Shown here in pieces: positions 26,810 through 40,016 of a stretch of DNA of 64,000 nt. The stretch's first letter is position 1, and every line of letters begins with the position of its first letter. Source of the DNA: Marsupella aquatica (taxonomy: Eukaryota; Marchantiophyta); the NCBI GenBank assembly GCA_973895155.1, contig OZ316891.1, positions 620,001 through 684,000 on the forward strand, read 5' to 3'. The notes under the pieces are model-generated. The model saw nothing but the letters and a program-made list of their open reading frames with translations. It was not told the origin of the DNA and made no database searches. A program made the position numbers and the translations under genes.

Positions 26810-27057
26810 TTAAATTCAAAGATTTATAAAAAGTATTTTTCATATAATAAATAATAAATAATGACTAATAACTAACTTGATAACTTCCTTGTTAAACCGC
26901 AACTCCCGGTATGTAAAGACCTCTCGTATTGTACGGCCATTAATGCTGGGAAGAGCACATAGAATCTCAGGATAGGGGAGGAGGAATGGCTGGAATCTTG
27001 AAAGTTCATCGAATTTTATACTCAAAACTATTTACTCATTCTCAAAACAAAAAATAC

Positions 27058-27340
27058 CCAGTCGTAGATCTCATTGAGATCTTTCTTTTGCACCCTAGAT
27101 CGCCTTCTAACATGGATGAATAAGATTTCTAGAGGCATTACAAAATGGACGGGAAAAATCGTAAAATCAACAAATCGACGGCTATGAAGGCTTGGATTTG
27201 TTTAATTTTTCATTTGAAAAATATTAACCCATTTGAAAAACGGACAGAACCCATCCATAGATCTATTTGAGATCTTTCTTTTGAGCCATAGATTGGCCAG
27301 TATGATGGACGGACGAGATTTCCGGAGATAAGAAATGGAG
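27058..27340. repeat. ~193-bp tandem duplication
   Basis: The block TAGATCT...TTGAGATCTTTCTTTTG, followed by CATAGATTGGCC or CCTAGATCGCC and a GATTTC motif, occurs at 27,065 and again at 27,258. The copies are diverged by many substitutions. Confidence 0.65.
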
Positions 27341-27905
27341 ACGGCTTAGATCGACTTTTCCCCCTGATTTTATTAGCCAAGGGGTCCACGAACTAATTTT
27401 TTGTCTTTTAAGCAATATGTAGGTGATCTATTTTTTGTGGCTATTGCATATTTGGTAGATCTTCCCCCAAACACAATGCCATGGCCTTCTATCTGAATAG
27501 TGGGCCATGGGGAATTCTATTTGAATGGGCATTCTATTCGAATAGCGTGCCCAGGGCATTGTATTCAAATTTTGACTATGTGTTTTGTGTCTCAATGCTC
27601 TCTAGATATCTGAGTTTTAGTGGAGTGTTGTTGCTATAAACCACTCAAATCTTGTTACATGTGTATGGTAAACCCCTTTCACATGGCATTCTCCTGGATA
27701 GAGAGGTATGCCTTGGGCAAGAAGGATAAATCCATTAAAGGTGCTTTTTTAGGGACATTGCCCTCATGAAAAGACTTGAGGGTGGTTGTGCTGGGACACT
27801 GCCCTTGTGACAAGACTTTAAGTATATAGTGAAGTCCAGTTTACAAGGCATTGTGGGATATAGTGCCTTGACAAACAAGAGCTTCAAATGCGTAAGAGAT
27901 TTTTA

Positions 27906-28172
27906 ATTACGGACCCCCATTAGAGGTCCTTTCCAAAATTCCTGCCTCCACAGCGCACCACATCATCATGGCACGCCACAAACAGGAAGGGACTTGTTTT
28001 TGGATAAAATTAACTTTTGCATTTGTGTTTGTGGCAACTTTGGTGTAAAAATTGGGACGCCATGCCATAAAAAAGAATGTAAAAAATTTGAAATGTAAAT
28101 CAAGACACAAAAAGATTGAGGTAAAACTGCTCCCAGTAACAGTTTTATTTACATTTTGATTTTATTCAAAAC
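27906..28172. repeat. Dispersed repeat family, copy 2
   Basis: Begins ATTACGGACCCCCATTAGAG and follows copy 1 (26,554-26,809) almost block for block, including CGTGTTTGTGTCAA or TTGTGTTTGTGGCAA, GGGACxCCxTGCCxTAAAAA and GTTTTATTTACATTT near the end. Confidence 0.75.
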
Positions 28173-30107
28173 ATAACATTTTCCCGACAACAATTTTTGA
28201 TTTCACATTGTTGAGTCATATCATAATGAAAATTCACGTATAATATGACGTTGAAAAGATCTTGAAGAGACGGCCCTGATGAGCTCAACATTGTCATCAT
28301 CCGATAAGAATTGAGTAAGTAATTTGAAAAATATATTTTACCCGTGATTCGTAATCTCTAATGTGAATAGAAATCTTTGTTGTACAAGCCCTGAAATGTT
28401 GACCCCTTCCATGAGAATGAACCTGAAATTGATAGATTTTATCAAGTACCAAGGAGATTATGAATTTTAGAATTTTTAAAACTTTTTAATGAACTTCACA
28501 TTGATAGATTGAGTTGAGTTCTAAGGAGATTATAAGAGTCCAATATTCTCTAGCTTTCTAATGAGTGTGACATTGGGGGATTTTATCAAGTACTAAAGTG
28601 GTCATGAGTTTCTAAATTTCTCTAGCTTTTGATCAATTTTGAATTCCACAATTGGAAATTTGTTCCATGAAACTTTTGTCTTAAACAATCATGTGAAGTT
28701 AGTGATTGGATGACACCGATGACTTCTCTCTCTTCGTCAATCTGTGTGTAGGAATTGAAAATTGATTACTTTCGATGCAACTTGAGTGCATCCAGCATCC
28801 CTTTGGTATCGTGGAGGAAACCACCGAGCACCATTTTGCTGAAGTGGACAATTAAGCTACCCACACATTAAACAATAGTTCACATTGCATCTGGTTTTGT
28901 GATTGGTGTTAATAATGGTTGCCTTGGTAAATTTGTTTACTTTTTCAAGTGTCAAACATTGACTTGTCTTTTTTTGAATTTATTTTCTTTAGATTTGGAG
29001 GTCCATCTAGGCTTCAATTTCTAGATAACTAGTTCTAAAATAACATGAGGGTCCACGGATTAATTTTACTAATATTCATAAATTTAGAAGAATCTTCTTA
29101 ATGAATTGATCCAAATTGTGACTGAGTATTAGTGTCCAATAATGCCCTCAAAATTACAAAGAGAAAAATGACCAAGGGCATTAAGGTGCTTGGAACTTGA
29201 TTCAAATTCTTCTTATAATTACATTTTTGGGGAATGTTTGGTAGACGAAAATCTGCCAAAGCAATTGCCTTGAATGCCATGTCAGATGTCTGAACTGCAA
29301 AATACACATCTGGGGAGGGCTGTAAGAACAGTCTTTTGTGTCTCGCTAGGACTTTCGATATCCCCGTTTTAAGGAAAAATGCAAGCAAAAAATCTTGGGA
29401 GGACTCTAAGAATAGTCGTTTTTGTCTCAGGAGATCTCGGATGGCAAAACATTATGTGCAGCTGTCGCATTGTATGTTGTTCAATCCTTACACCCGGAAC
29501 CCTAAACCAGCTGCTGCTGCTAGCCCTGTCCTCCAGTCTCCGCTGCAAAGATGATTCGAATTGAGTGCACACTAGTTGGATTTAGTCGTAGAATGAATGT
29601 GAACAGAAGTGGGGATGGGGTTTTAGCTTCATGCAAGGGTATTGGGCTTGCAAGGGTTTTGTATGGCGACGGGTTTTAGAGAGTCTCTCTCACTGTGTAA
29701 GCTCAGATGGGACATCCCAAACCTTTTGCTCACACAAGATTCCTTATCTAGTTATATTAACAAAGTCTCCTTTTCAATAACCTTCTAATATATATATGAA
29801 ACTTGTAGCGATAAATATGAAAACCCATGAAATCTCGTTCTTGAAAGAACCTGGTCTTCCTCATAATGTGAAGGTGGTCGAAGGTCAACAGACAATTTCA
29901 AGTCAATTTCTTTAAAATGTGCTTTAGATACAATTCGGAAGCGAGTATGCATGAGGTACGCCAACTATATTCGAAACTGGTGATCCAAATTTAGAATCAA
30001 TCTCTGTTTAGGAAAATTACAGACAAGTTCCTGGATATATATACAATCTTCAAGTAGTATCTAGCTTCTTGCTGTGAAGTGAATTCGTGTTGGGGTCAAA
30101 TGGTCAT

Positions 30108-33100
30108 TCATTGAACAAAATATAACGAGTACACATCCATCTCGTGCGGCATGTAGTCTTCCGTGGTGCGATAGCACTTATCTGGAGAATAGTGGTAGAG
30201 ATTTGTCACTTGACTTGTGTAAAGACACGCAAATCTTTCAACCTGTCCAATCCCAAGCACAAAAATGTCAATATCTGAAGATTAGGTGTCCTACGTAATC
30301 TTCCCTCTTGCCCAAGCATGCGTTTTCTTACCCCATCGGTTACACTTGGCTGTAGAGCCATCCCATGAGCTTCAACAACGACTGTTTTCATTGGCAGGAG
30401 AAAATCTGAACATTCAAATTATGGAAAGATTTTTGTAACGTTACTATTCCACTAGAATTCGTGAGTGAAATTTTCATATTGATAGTCTAGGTACTTGACC
30501 TGGTGTGCAAAACGTGAGTTTTGGTAGCCTGTTTTCATAAGTTGTCCCCACACCTTGTGGAACTGTAAAAATAAGAAAAACTATTAGTAGTGTCTGTTGC
30601 AGGGAACTTTAAATCTGCTCGCTTCTATTTACCCAATGGGACAAAGTAACATCTTCTTCAATGACAACTTCTTGAAGCTATTTTGCTTGGTCTCCATTGG
30701 ACCCTCATAAAAGTCCCAAGACAGGCCAATTAGGTGTGAAATCATATAAGTTGACATGTTCTGACTTATAGATTGTACACAACCACTGACAGTAGGGAAG
30801 ATGATTTCTGTCAAGAAAAATAAATGCATAGCACGGATGAACGGTCATCAGAATGTATTATAGCAAGCAATTTACAATGCAGGTTTGTCCATGAAAGCTG
30901 GTAAAGAAGGCCTGAACTTACCCTGTGGTGGCATTCTCGTTGAGCGTGACGATGTTGGTCTCTAATTGTGTCCCTTCGAATCTGCACAAAATTGTAAAAT
31001 AAAAAATTCTCTGTATATGAGACTCTCAAAGAATCTTAATATTGGTACTATCTGTCAGCGAATTACCAACAAATCGAGATTTTCCTAGCAATCAACTAAC
31101 GTCCAGGACCAACCAGAAGGTAGGTTCCAGAAATGTGACTCAATTCTGACACCCATTGCAGCAAAGCTGGAAAGAGATGTATCTGTCCTCCACACTTAAG
31201 GATAAAAAAACCCGATAGCAGGGACAAGGATGAACAACAAATTTGAAACTCCGCAACGTATTGAACCACGAACAAGACAGCCGCCTAGAGAATTCCACGA
31301 TTCCAACTTCGAGCAAGGAGAAAGGTCCAGATGAAAAAGCAATCAAGAATTCAGAGCATGTATTCACCTGGATTGATTGAAGCTCAGAATGGACTGCTCT
31401 TCCATGTCTGGGCACACGAAACGCTAATCAGAAAGTTGTACTTCTGGAAGAAATTGCAGCACAGGTCGGTACTTCTTCAAAGAGGACATTTGATTAAAGA
31501 ACAGCATTCAGCTGATAAAGACTTTGGCGTATGGTGTAAAATAACTGACTTCAAACCTTGGATATAGTAAGGAATAAACTATAGCAGCTGGAGAACACAT
31601 AGCCCTCAAGACACGTTCAATTGTGGCAAGGACAAACATACTTTAGTTCCCACTCTAACTGCTGTTGGGTGTCCTCCAAAGCATTGCGACGATGTCTCAG
31701 CCTCTGAACTTCCTGCATCATAATCCAGCGAATGGAGAAGTGGTTTCAATATGTAAGAAAGTATGTATACAGAAATACTACAGCACTCCAAGAATCTCTG
31801 GCATGTACAATAGAACTGCGAAGTGACTACTCTGGCTACCCTAGTGCCTCACAGGAATAAACATGCAAACCTGATATGTCTACGATGGCTATACCCTACA
31901 GCCCAGTTCAAAGCATTAAAGGTCAAGCAGAATAAAGGGTCCAAATACCTTGTGGATATCAGCGGTCTCTTGAAGGAGCTCCAGTTCCTTCTCGAGTTCA
32001 GGGACCACGAGCATAGTCCTCCATCCTGAATGAACTCCGAGCGAAAATAAATAAATAGGTGACGCTTGCCGACAAGGGTTACAGCACTTGCGAGAAGAGA
32101 TTACTAATAGATTGCACCGGGTCCATTCAATCACTGGACTCCAGATCTACAAGATGAAAATGGAGTTGCCCTGTAGCCATAGTCCAGATTCGTCACATAC
32201 AAAAGAAAGTAATAACATTTCTCTGAGTACTAACAAAATCCTCTTTCTCGATTTTGGGGGAATAGTATGCTGAGTCTCTCATCTGAATTAAAGGTAGATA
32301 CGTTCAACAACTCGAAGACAAGGCAAATCATATGGAAGATTTCGACTTACCAAGAGCTTTCTTGCTCCGCAAAATATCTCCGTAAATATGGTCTCCAGCA
32401 TACATCACCTGAGAAAGAAACCTCCGCCGGGGTTATTGGAACTAGATATGCTAAGGCCGCATTTAAAGTTATTCTTACCCCACATGTGTAAAGTCATGAC
32501 GTTGTGGTGATCAGAGCCATGCAAAATCTAGGACCAAGTCGACTATCTGAAAGGCATAGGTTCCCTCCACACGCAAATGTCTCCATATGTCCTTAATCCA
32601 CTTTGGTAGGCAGAACATGAAAGTTCCTTGCTAGCATCTAAATTGTCCATCTGCTGCCCAATGTTTTGTAAAATGATGTTATGGTCTAAATCTCACAATC
32701 CAAATGAAGCCAATGGTTTCATGTGTCATCCATACCTGTGCACTCGCCTCGATGGAAAGTAGTTTGTGAAGATGTGCAACGCCTCCACCCTAGATACATC
32801 ATCGAGCTCATATTAAATTCATTGACCTTGTTCAGGACCCTTTCACAAGTTTCAAAGCTGGAATTTTTTCCACATAATTTGGTCTTAAGGAATACGATTC
32901 TACTTCAGTGGGAGGTAGTGTTCCTTTTTTGGGTTTCCAGCGAGAAATCCGTAAAAATAGTCTGTTGTCGTCTAATTTAGCCCTGGTAGTGCCAACAATT
33001 TTAGTCTATGGCATGCACAATCTACCATCGATATCTGGAGATCCATCTCGGGAGGAAACCTTGCCTGAAATACTCTGGCGCCTTGCTTGGACATTATATC

Positions 33101-36100
33101 TGGAGTAGTTTCCTCGGACATCCCTCCTATCTGTCAGTCACCAGAGCATCAGATTCTGTGTTCACTTGGGATGCATAGTGGAAGGTGACTAGTGACTTCG
33201 GACGACCCCACAAACTGTTTTTGACATTGTGTTTACTGACCCAAACCCATGAAAAAATCGATATGTGGAGGGCGTCGACTTTAAACCAAATTTCCCGTTT
33301 TATGGCTACCATAGAGAGATTCTCAAGACGGCTCGTACCTGTGCCTGAGGGCTGCCATTATCAGTGTTCTTCAGCATACCCGTTTTAATCTCCACTTCAA
33401 ACAGAGGAGCATGGTTACCATCCTTGAAAAATGCAGGCTTGGCACTGCCCACATAAAACAAATATGGAAGAAGAGATTAATCGTTACACTGACCATCGAG
33501 TGCACCAAATAAGTCCTGGACTAGCCTTGCTCCACTTGCCGCAAAACATGCAGTTAAGTGTCAATCAGACTGTGATGCAATGCTTTGTTTCGAGGGAAAT
33601 TTGGCGAAGCAAGAACTAATTCAATTCTATAAGCCATCCACCGGCAACTTGGTCAGCAGACTCAAGCCAGCAGTCAAAGAAGTCATGGACTAGAAGACAG
33701 GGTATACATCCTCAAGTTAGGTCAAGGAAGACACCTTCCAGTGATAACAACATCAAAATAGCTTAGCCAGTCGTGATCACGAGGAATCCCAGTACTTGTC
33801 CCTGTCTTTCCAAATAGGTAGTTCATCACTACGTGCGTATAGTCCCATAAACTGCAAGAAAGGCCACAAAAAAGTCTGTCTTTTCAAGCCAGCCATGAGA
33901 GAAGCGACTGCACAGTCAACATCACAAAATGACTTTCTTGAAGTGAACCTCCACTGACGTCCCCTAAGGTCCTGTGACAATTGCGAGGGCAGAAATAGCA
34001 GCTGGGAAAGCATGACATAAAAACCCAGGAACGCCATGATTTAAAATGACAACAAGGCAACTTGACTTCCTCTGTATCGTTCCACAACTTAAACATAGAT
34101 CTTAATATCATCTAACCAGCGATCGGTCTATCGTCAACACCCTTCACGAATTGCTGGGCACTGGGCTCTGATCTAGAATGTATAACTGCTGGACACCTGA
34201 GGAACCAGCCAAACGGTTACGCGAAGAACACCTCACACTCAATGGGTTTTTAAAGATCTGTTCCACACTACATAGTGTCAACGTGCCCAACTTCCGCTTC
34301 GAAAACACATTTCATACTGAAAATAGAAAGTTGCACCTGCACCTAGTGCAAAACTGGAGAGAAATACCTATTGGTAACGAGAAAAGTTTTGCGCCCAGAT
34401 TCTCGGAGCATCTTCAACATTGGCATGATGTTCTGGTCCTCATTTATGTACCTGTAAGCAGCACAAACAATTTGAACTAAATTTTTGTCATGGCTTTGAG
34501 CTGTACAAGCAAACAGGACTTTCGACGACCAGACAGAGATCTAGTTCACTTTGATCCTCTTTTGTTTTGTGCAGCAGGGGAAATGACGTCCAGTTGTCAT
34601 ACACATCCTGGAATATACCAGATCACCGAGAAACTAATTTCTCTCTTCACCATAGAACATTGGTGGGTGCGGCACGAGAACTTATAAGCCTGCAACTCTT
34701 GACTTAGGACTTTAGTTTCACATGGGAGGGCATGATGGCAGTCAATGACCAGAAAGAATCTGTGACACAGATCAACATGTACATCACCAGTATGAATAAA
34801 ACGTTGATTCTGGGCTTTCAAATGTAGTCTTGAAGAACTTACATTCCAGGATTACTGGCAACTGCTTCCTTAAGGGTACCATCTCGGTGGCACAAATCAA
34901 CCGCTGTCCGAACATGAGTATACATTTGGGAATAACTGCATCAAGTCACAAGCAAGACCTGTCATGGGAACTCTATGACGACGATTTGAACGCCACATGT
35001 CCAAGCTGACTACTGTATACAGGTCATTCAAGTTTGAAAGACATTCCATACAACTTGAAAGCAACGCTTTGAATTGAACCGGAAAGGAATTTATACTCAG
35101 AGCGTGATGGCAATTTTTCCGGGGAGGCATCCCCAAGCTCCACGAGCTGTGCAAACAAATAAGCTTCTCCCAGGGAAAATAAGGTGTCAATTAGGGCATA
35201 GTCCGGCTCATCAAATGATTCTCTGGAAAGTCCAGTGCCATAGATTGAAGCCCGATCCTTCCTGGAGATCTCTTGAAAGCCATGATATGCGACTTTCACA
35301 TACTTGTGTCGATCCATCTGTCACTCAATTGGGAATCCCTCTTCAGTTGCTAGCCCAGTAAAAGACGTGGACATAACACATAACAAGCCCAGTATGATGA
35401 GATAGCCTGGCAGACTAGTTCATGAATGAACTCTCAATTCGACACTCAAGCAAAGCTACCTTGAACAAAATTTCTAGTACGCAGCATTCCATCTAAGCTC
35501 TGCGGTAGATCTAGTAACGCTTTCAAAAAGTGCACTGGTTCAATTAACAACCAATGAGCTTCCAGCCAAGAAAACACAATCAAGTTCGGACGCGTGGATG
35601 GGCTTTGCTTCGAAACCTTCAGTATATTGCCCCTTTTCTTGTCTAGAACGAGGCCCCTCACCATGTATCTCCAATCAAACTTCCAGTCCAATATCTGCAC
35701 AGCAAAAATTAAAAATTATGCATTGAGATTATGTCTTTCATTGCAGCACATTAAACGTATCGTGGGATTGAAAGGTCCGGCCCAGACAAACTCCCGTGAG
35801 TTGTTAACACTGATTTACATTTATACGCCTACTTGTGTCCCTTTTCTCGAACTGTCCATTAATGGTTCTGAGACTGGCTCACCTCCAGCGGCTTGCGCCA
35901 AAGACGTACAGCAGACTATTAGCATCAAAGTACAACATTGAACAGGGCCCACGGTAACCTGCGAAAGACATGCCTAAAAGTTGAAGGCATGACAATACCT
36001 CCTTTGGATAATCAAACTTTTCAACAAGCTTTCTGATGGTCCCCTCGTACGCTAGAGTCTCGAAAGTCTCAGGTATGTACTGAGCGAGAGTGTAATCCAT

Positions 36101-37066
36101 GTCGAATCCCACTGCTCCGATGCTCTTCATGTTCAGAGACCGATTGCAAAATATCCGCTTCCTCTTGTCGTCTGTTCTCACCCATCCTAGAGGTTGACCC
36201 GTCATGGCTACGCCAAGTGTCGAAATAGCACAATCCATTGGAGAGGAATTCTCCAACTTTTGAGTCTCCGCTCCATTGATTCTCCTCATCTTCGAAGGGA
36301 CCCCTGAATCAACCCATGGCGTGAATTGACAGGAGTAAAGGAAGAAATTGTGCAGCACACGTGTTATTGCTAGTAGAATGTCGTTCCCGGGCTTTTGGTG
36401 CCCACGGGTTGGTGCCCCTTTGCGTTTAACCTCGTTTTGCGCTCTATAGGTAATATACCTTGTTCTTCCCTTTCAAGAAGTACTACTCTGGTAGCCACAA
36501 AATTTTGCAGTGCACAAATTGAAGGGATGAGAGGTCAGATACCCAAATGTGCTGCCAGAAGAGGCTTCACTGTGGAACCGTTACTCATCGGAAGAGAAAA
36601 CATAGAAATAAAAGATGAAATATAAATTCAATTGAACAAACTCAAGCTATGCATCTGCGGGAACATCACTATAAAATTGCTGCATCATCAATATGGGCAA
36701 GGTTTTCGGAAACAACCCAAAACTAGCAACAACTAGTCAACCTATTGTCTATCCACGAGCGAGTATCTCATTCCGAGGAATTATACCATGATCTTGCGAG
36801 TCCGTCATGTCGTGGGGGAGTGGGCCTCTCTCCTGCCGTCCCGCTGCTGTGCACGAAAACCATTTTAGTTGGAGAACACGCGTCCCGCCAGGAGGAGGCT
36901 CGAAAGAAAATCCCCGTGGGGTCGGAAGATGAGGATGCAGTGATCGGAGAAAATCGCCATTACTTCGCGGACAGCTACTACCAATGGGGGGTAGGTGAAG
37001 CACTGACCAACATGCAAACGACTTGTGCAGGTGGTACAAGGATGAAAGGGACGTTCCAGGAAGCAT
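30108..37066 (-). CDS. HAD-IG family 5'-nucleotidase
   Basis: Predicted Mg-dependent 5'-nucleotidase of HAD subfamily IG (NT5C2/NT5DC-like), hydrolysing nucleoside 5'-monophosphates; 635 aa. Exons: 37066-36787, 36303-35999, 35694-35617, 35317-35097, 34935-34843, 34451-34368, 33851-33735, 33444-33339, 33130-33065, 32789-32736, 32408-32351, 32025-31949, 31712-31642, 31407-31368, 30981-30922, 30562-30500, 30242-30108 (1,908 nt). HAD motifs are all present: I GFDMDYT (D161, D163), II VTNS 351-354, III SAKP (K395), IV GDHIYGD (D474, D479). A charged, coiled-coil-like stretch precedes a C-terminal block typical of plant members (FHKVWGQLMKTGYQNSRFAHQ). The intron after 33,065 uses a GC donor. Exon 1 is tentative: its splice phase fits, but its 93 residues are not conserved in any family I know and could be an organelle-targeting extension. 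Confidence 0.92.
32790..33064 (-). other. GC-AG intron in nucleotidase gene
   Basis: The exon ending ...GTATTTCAG is followed by GCAAGG and the next exon begins after ATCTAG. Both reading frame and protein family (VFQ then GGGVAHLHKLLSIE) require this junction, and no GT donor fits nearby. GC-AG introns are a minor class of normal U2 introns. Confidence 0.85.
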
Positions 37067-39243
37067 TTATGAACACGTCCGCCGCACTGCTCGATTGTTT
37101 CTTTATTTCAACTCGCGAGTGTCTTTCCTAGAAGCGAGCAGGATTCATTCAAATTGAGGACCTGCTAATCAAATGGCGCCTATGGAATCCGGATGAAGTC
37201 TTGTCACACACATCACCAGAGTTCACATTTAAGAGCTTTGGCAGAGTGATTGCTCATTCATTTCAGTTTGAATACGAGCCAAGGTGTTACGACCAACATC
37301 AACAACTTATTCCCCCGCCAGCTATTTGATCGAGCTGAGCGATGCTCCCTTCCTTATCTGCAAAAGCTATTAGCACTGTTTGTCTCACAGAGCTCTTGCG
37401 ATTTATCTATCTACAGACCACCCAAAACTTCCCATATTCCTCCCCCTCCGCTCCCAGATCTCAATCCCGTAGCTCAGCTTGCGGAAAAGCATCCAATCCC
37501 CCGTCACCGTCCTTGCTTACTATGATTTCCCATGAGCAGATAGATTATCACAGGAACACGAATGAACGAACGAGCGAGCGAACAAGCGAGGACCATCTCT
37601 ACGATTCACATAGAGGCTGTCATTCATTTGCAGACATCACACCTGGGTATGGCCGATGCAGGCAACAAGATGGAACATCATATTGGCCATGGGAAAAAGG
37701 TATGTCGTGAATTCCGGGAGCGCTTTTAAAATTTAGAAAACATGAATTAAAACAAACACCATTTGAAAGACACCCCTCCGCAGTAACTCTCACTCACTCC
37801 AGCAACGTGCCAGATGCGACCTTCTGCTCTGTTTAGGAGTGCATACCGCTCGGACGGACGATTGCCCTCGTCTCCGTGGACTTAATAATGATAACTCGAT
37901 TTAACTCGCATCTCATCCCAGTGCTATCATAACTGATTGTGAGCCGTTGTCGAGTTAGACCCGTTCAGCTGAAGATAGGACAGGATGGCCAGCATCACAA
38001 CAACAGCCACATAGTGGTGCGTCCCTACCACAGAACGGACAACAGTTCATACAGAGGAAGCTGCGGGATATCCAGTTTTCTGTTCCATTTCGTTTGTCCG
38101 GGAAGGGACCCAAAGCAATGCGTGCTTTTCCTCCCCAGATTCACAAGTAAATCAAGTCGTATACATTTATTTACTTCCTCGTGCAGGAAAATTTGTTTAA
38201 CATTGACAAAGTGACAAGTACTAACTTATGAAAAGGAAAGTGAGTTCTATCCAGCTTCCCACTTCATTTATCCGGGATGAGGAAAAAAGTAGTTGCTGCT
38301 TTTCCGCTGAATTATCACAACACTAATGACAAATTTATGTGGATAGTACAAACGCTTTACCTTTAATCAGAATCAATGGATAGCTTTGGTGAGATACCAA
38401 TATGACCAAAGCGACCGCTCCGAAATAGAAGAGGATACGTGACAAAACAGAGCGCTAGGAATCACGAATCCTGTCGGAATAGAGACAGTAGTAATTTCCG
38501 TGCTGTGCATTTTCTCCTGCAGTTGTGTATTTTGCTTTGTTCATCAGTGGAAACGGAGGTCTTCTAGAGGAGTTAAAATAACGAAGAAAATAGGCTGCCA
38601 AGATTTGGTGAAGAGCGAACAGACATAGGAGATGAATCGGAATAACGTAGAGAAGGGCGCTATGCAATTGTGACGAGATTCGTTCAAGAGTGAAAATCGA
38701 CGTAACTGATGTGAAAGCTTCTCGGCGAGAGGCAATTGTAAAACGGACGTCGATGATGAGTAAAATTAACGAAGAAAAACACCGTGATAAGCGATTTGAC
38801 ACATTCGACAAGGGATAACAATGCAGTGATGGGAGGAAACGAACTCACCGTTGCTCTGCTGCACCTCATCTCAACATTCTCAATCTACATTGTCGCAAAA
38901 CAGCACCAGACCTACGAATTAGCAATCGATTGCGGGAGAGCCCGGTGTTTACTGTTGTTCCTTCTCCTGTAGCGATTGGGCGCGGCCCTCGTGGGAAAGG
39001 ACAAACTACAGTCCTTACGTTCTATCACTGTCCCATCGTCTATCGCCTGTCACTCGTTCCTGGCCGTCGATCGTGCAGGCCCTTAGCTAACCACGGTTAG
39101 AACACCAGCGGAAAGGAGGGTTTTCGTGTTTTTTTTTCTGGCTAACCCTCCACGCAAGCACAGAAGCAGTGAAAATGTGTAGGGTAACACATCCCCACCC
39201 AAGAGGGGGGTAATGGGATGTAATCCCATTGGACCCTGAGCCT

Positions 39244-39329
39244 GAGGGGCTTACAACCATTATCCGCAAGTGGGGATGAGCTACCGAGGGGCTTACAATC
39301 ATTATCCGCAAGTGGGGATGAGCTACCGA
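39244..39329. repeat. 42-bp tandem dimer
   Basis: GAGGGGCTTACAACCATTAT starts at 39,244 and recurs with one substitution at 39,286; each unit ends GGGGATGAGCTACC. Confidence 0.85.
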
Positions 39330-39809
39330 GAGAACAGCTTTAGTGAATTTTTTGAACTATTCAGTTCAGTTGTACAAAGCAAAAGTATGAAATGTCACTA
39401 TCTGCAACTTGCAATTTACTCTATTTCTTATTCAAATTTCAGAATTCTCAGGCCAGGCTGGCCCTGGGGTTCCATGGCTTCACCTGGGGGATAATGTCTA
39501 ATAACCTTGTACACACATACAGAGGAAAAAATTCAGGAGGGTTTACGGCTGTGGGAAGTCCAGAGTAGAGTTTGATGTTGTTGTGGCTGTGATTTTTCTT
39601 TTTGTAATTGTGTGCGATTTATAGAGAAGAATGCAGTTCAGATTTGTATCCAGCACTAGGACATATGTCCTGTAGTTTTTTGCAGAACAATAAATATCAA
39701 AAAGAAATTTAGGTCTATAGGTGCTTGTCTGAGGGCCATATGGGCCCGGTTTGAAGTGACCAGCACGTAAACTCAGCATTTGCCGGACCAAAATGCCTCT
39801 ACATATTCC

Positions 39810-40016
39810 ATCTTATTCCCCGGCCCGGCCCGAACTTTTCCCGGCCTCGTCCCGGATGCTACCACCCTTCCCGGCAACCAGCCCGGCCCGGCCCCTCCCC
39901 GGACCCAGACCCGGACCCGGCCTGCCCCTTCCCGCCCCCGGCTGCTGTCCGGGGCCGGGCTGGGGCCGGGCTGGGTCCGGGTGGGAGGAGGGGAGGGGCA
40001 GGGTTTAGGGTTTAGG
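39810..40016. repeat. GC-rich CCCGG simple-sequence island
   Basis: Irregular runs of CCCGGCCCGG and CCCGGACCC switch midway to GGGCCGGGCTGGGG, giving strong self-complementarity between the two halves. The island ends with AGGGTTTAGGGTTTAGG, two plant telomere-type units. Open frames here are an artefact of composition. Confidence 0.7.

Larger units (their letters stand above)
25504..30107. other. Intergenic between two minus-strand genes
   Basis: This 4.6-kb interval holds the promoter region of the ABCB28-type gene (proximal to 25,504) and the downstream flank of the nucleotidase gene. The middle contains dispersed and tandem repeats (26,554-26,809; 27,058-27,340; 27,906-28,172). No additional coding exon is supported; 29,098-29,580 contains open frames on both strands without family similarity. 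Confidence 0.5.
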
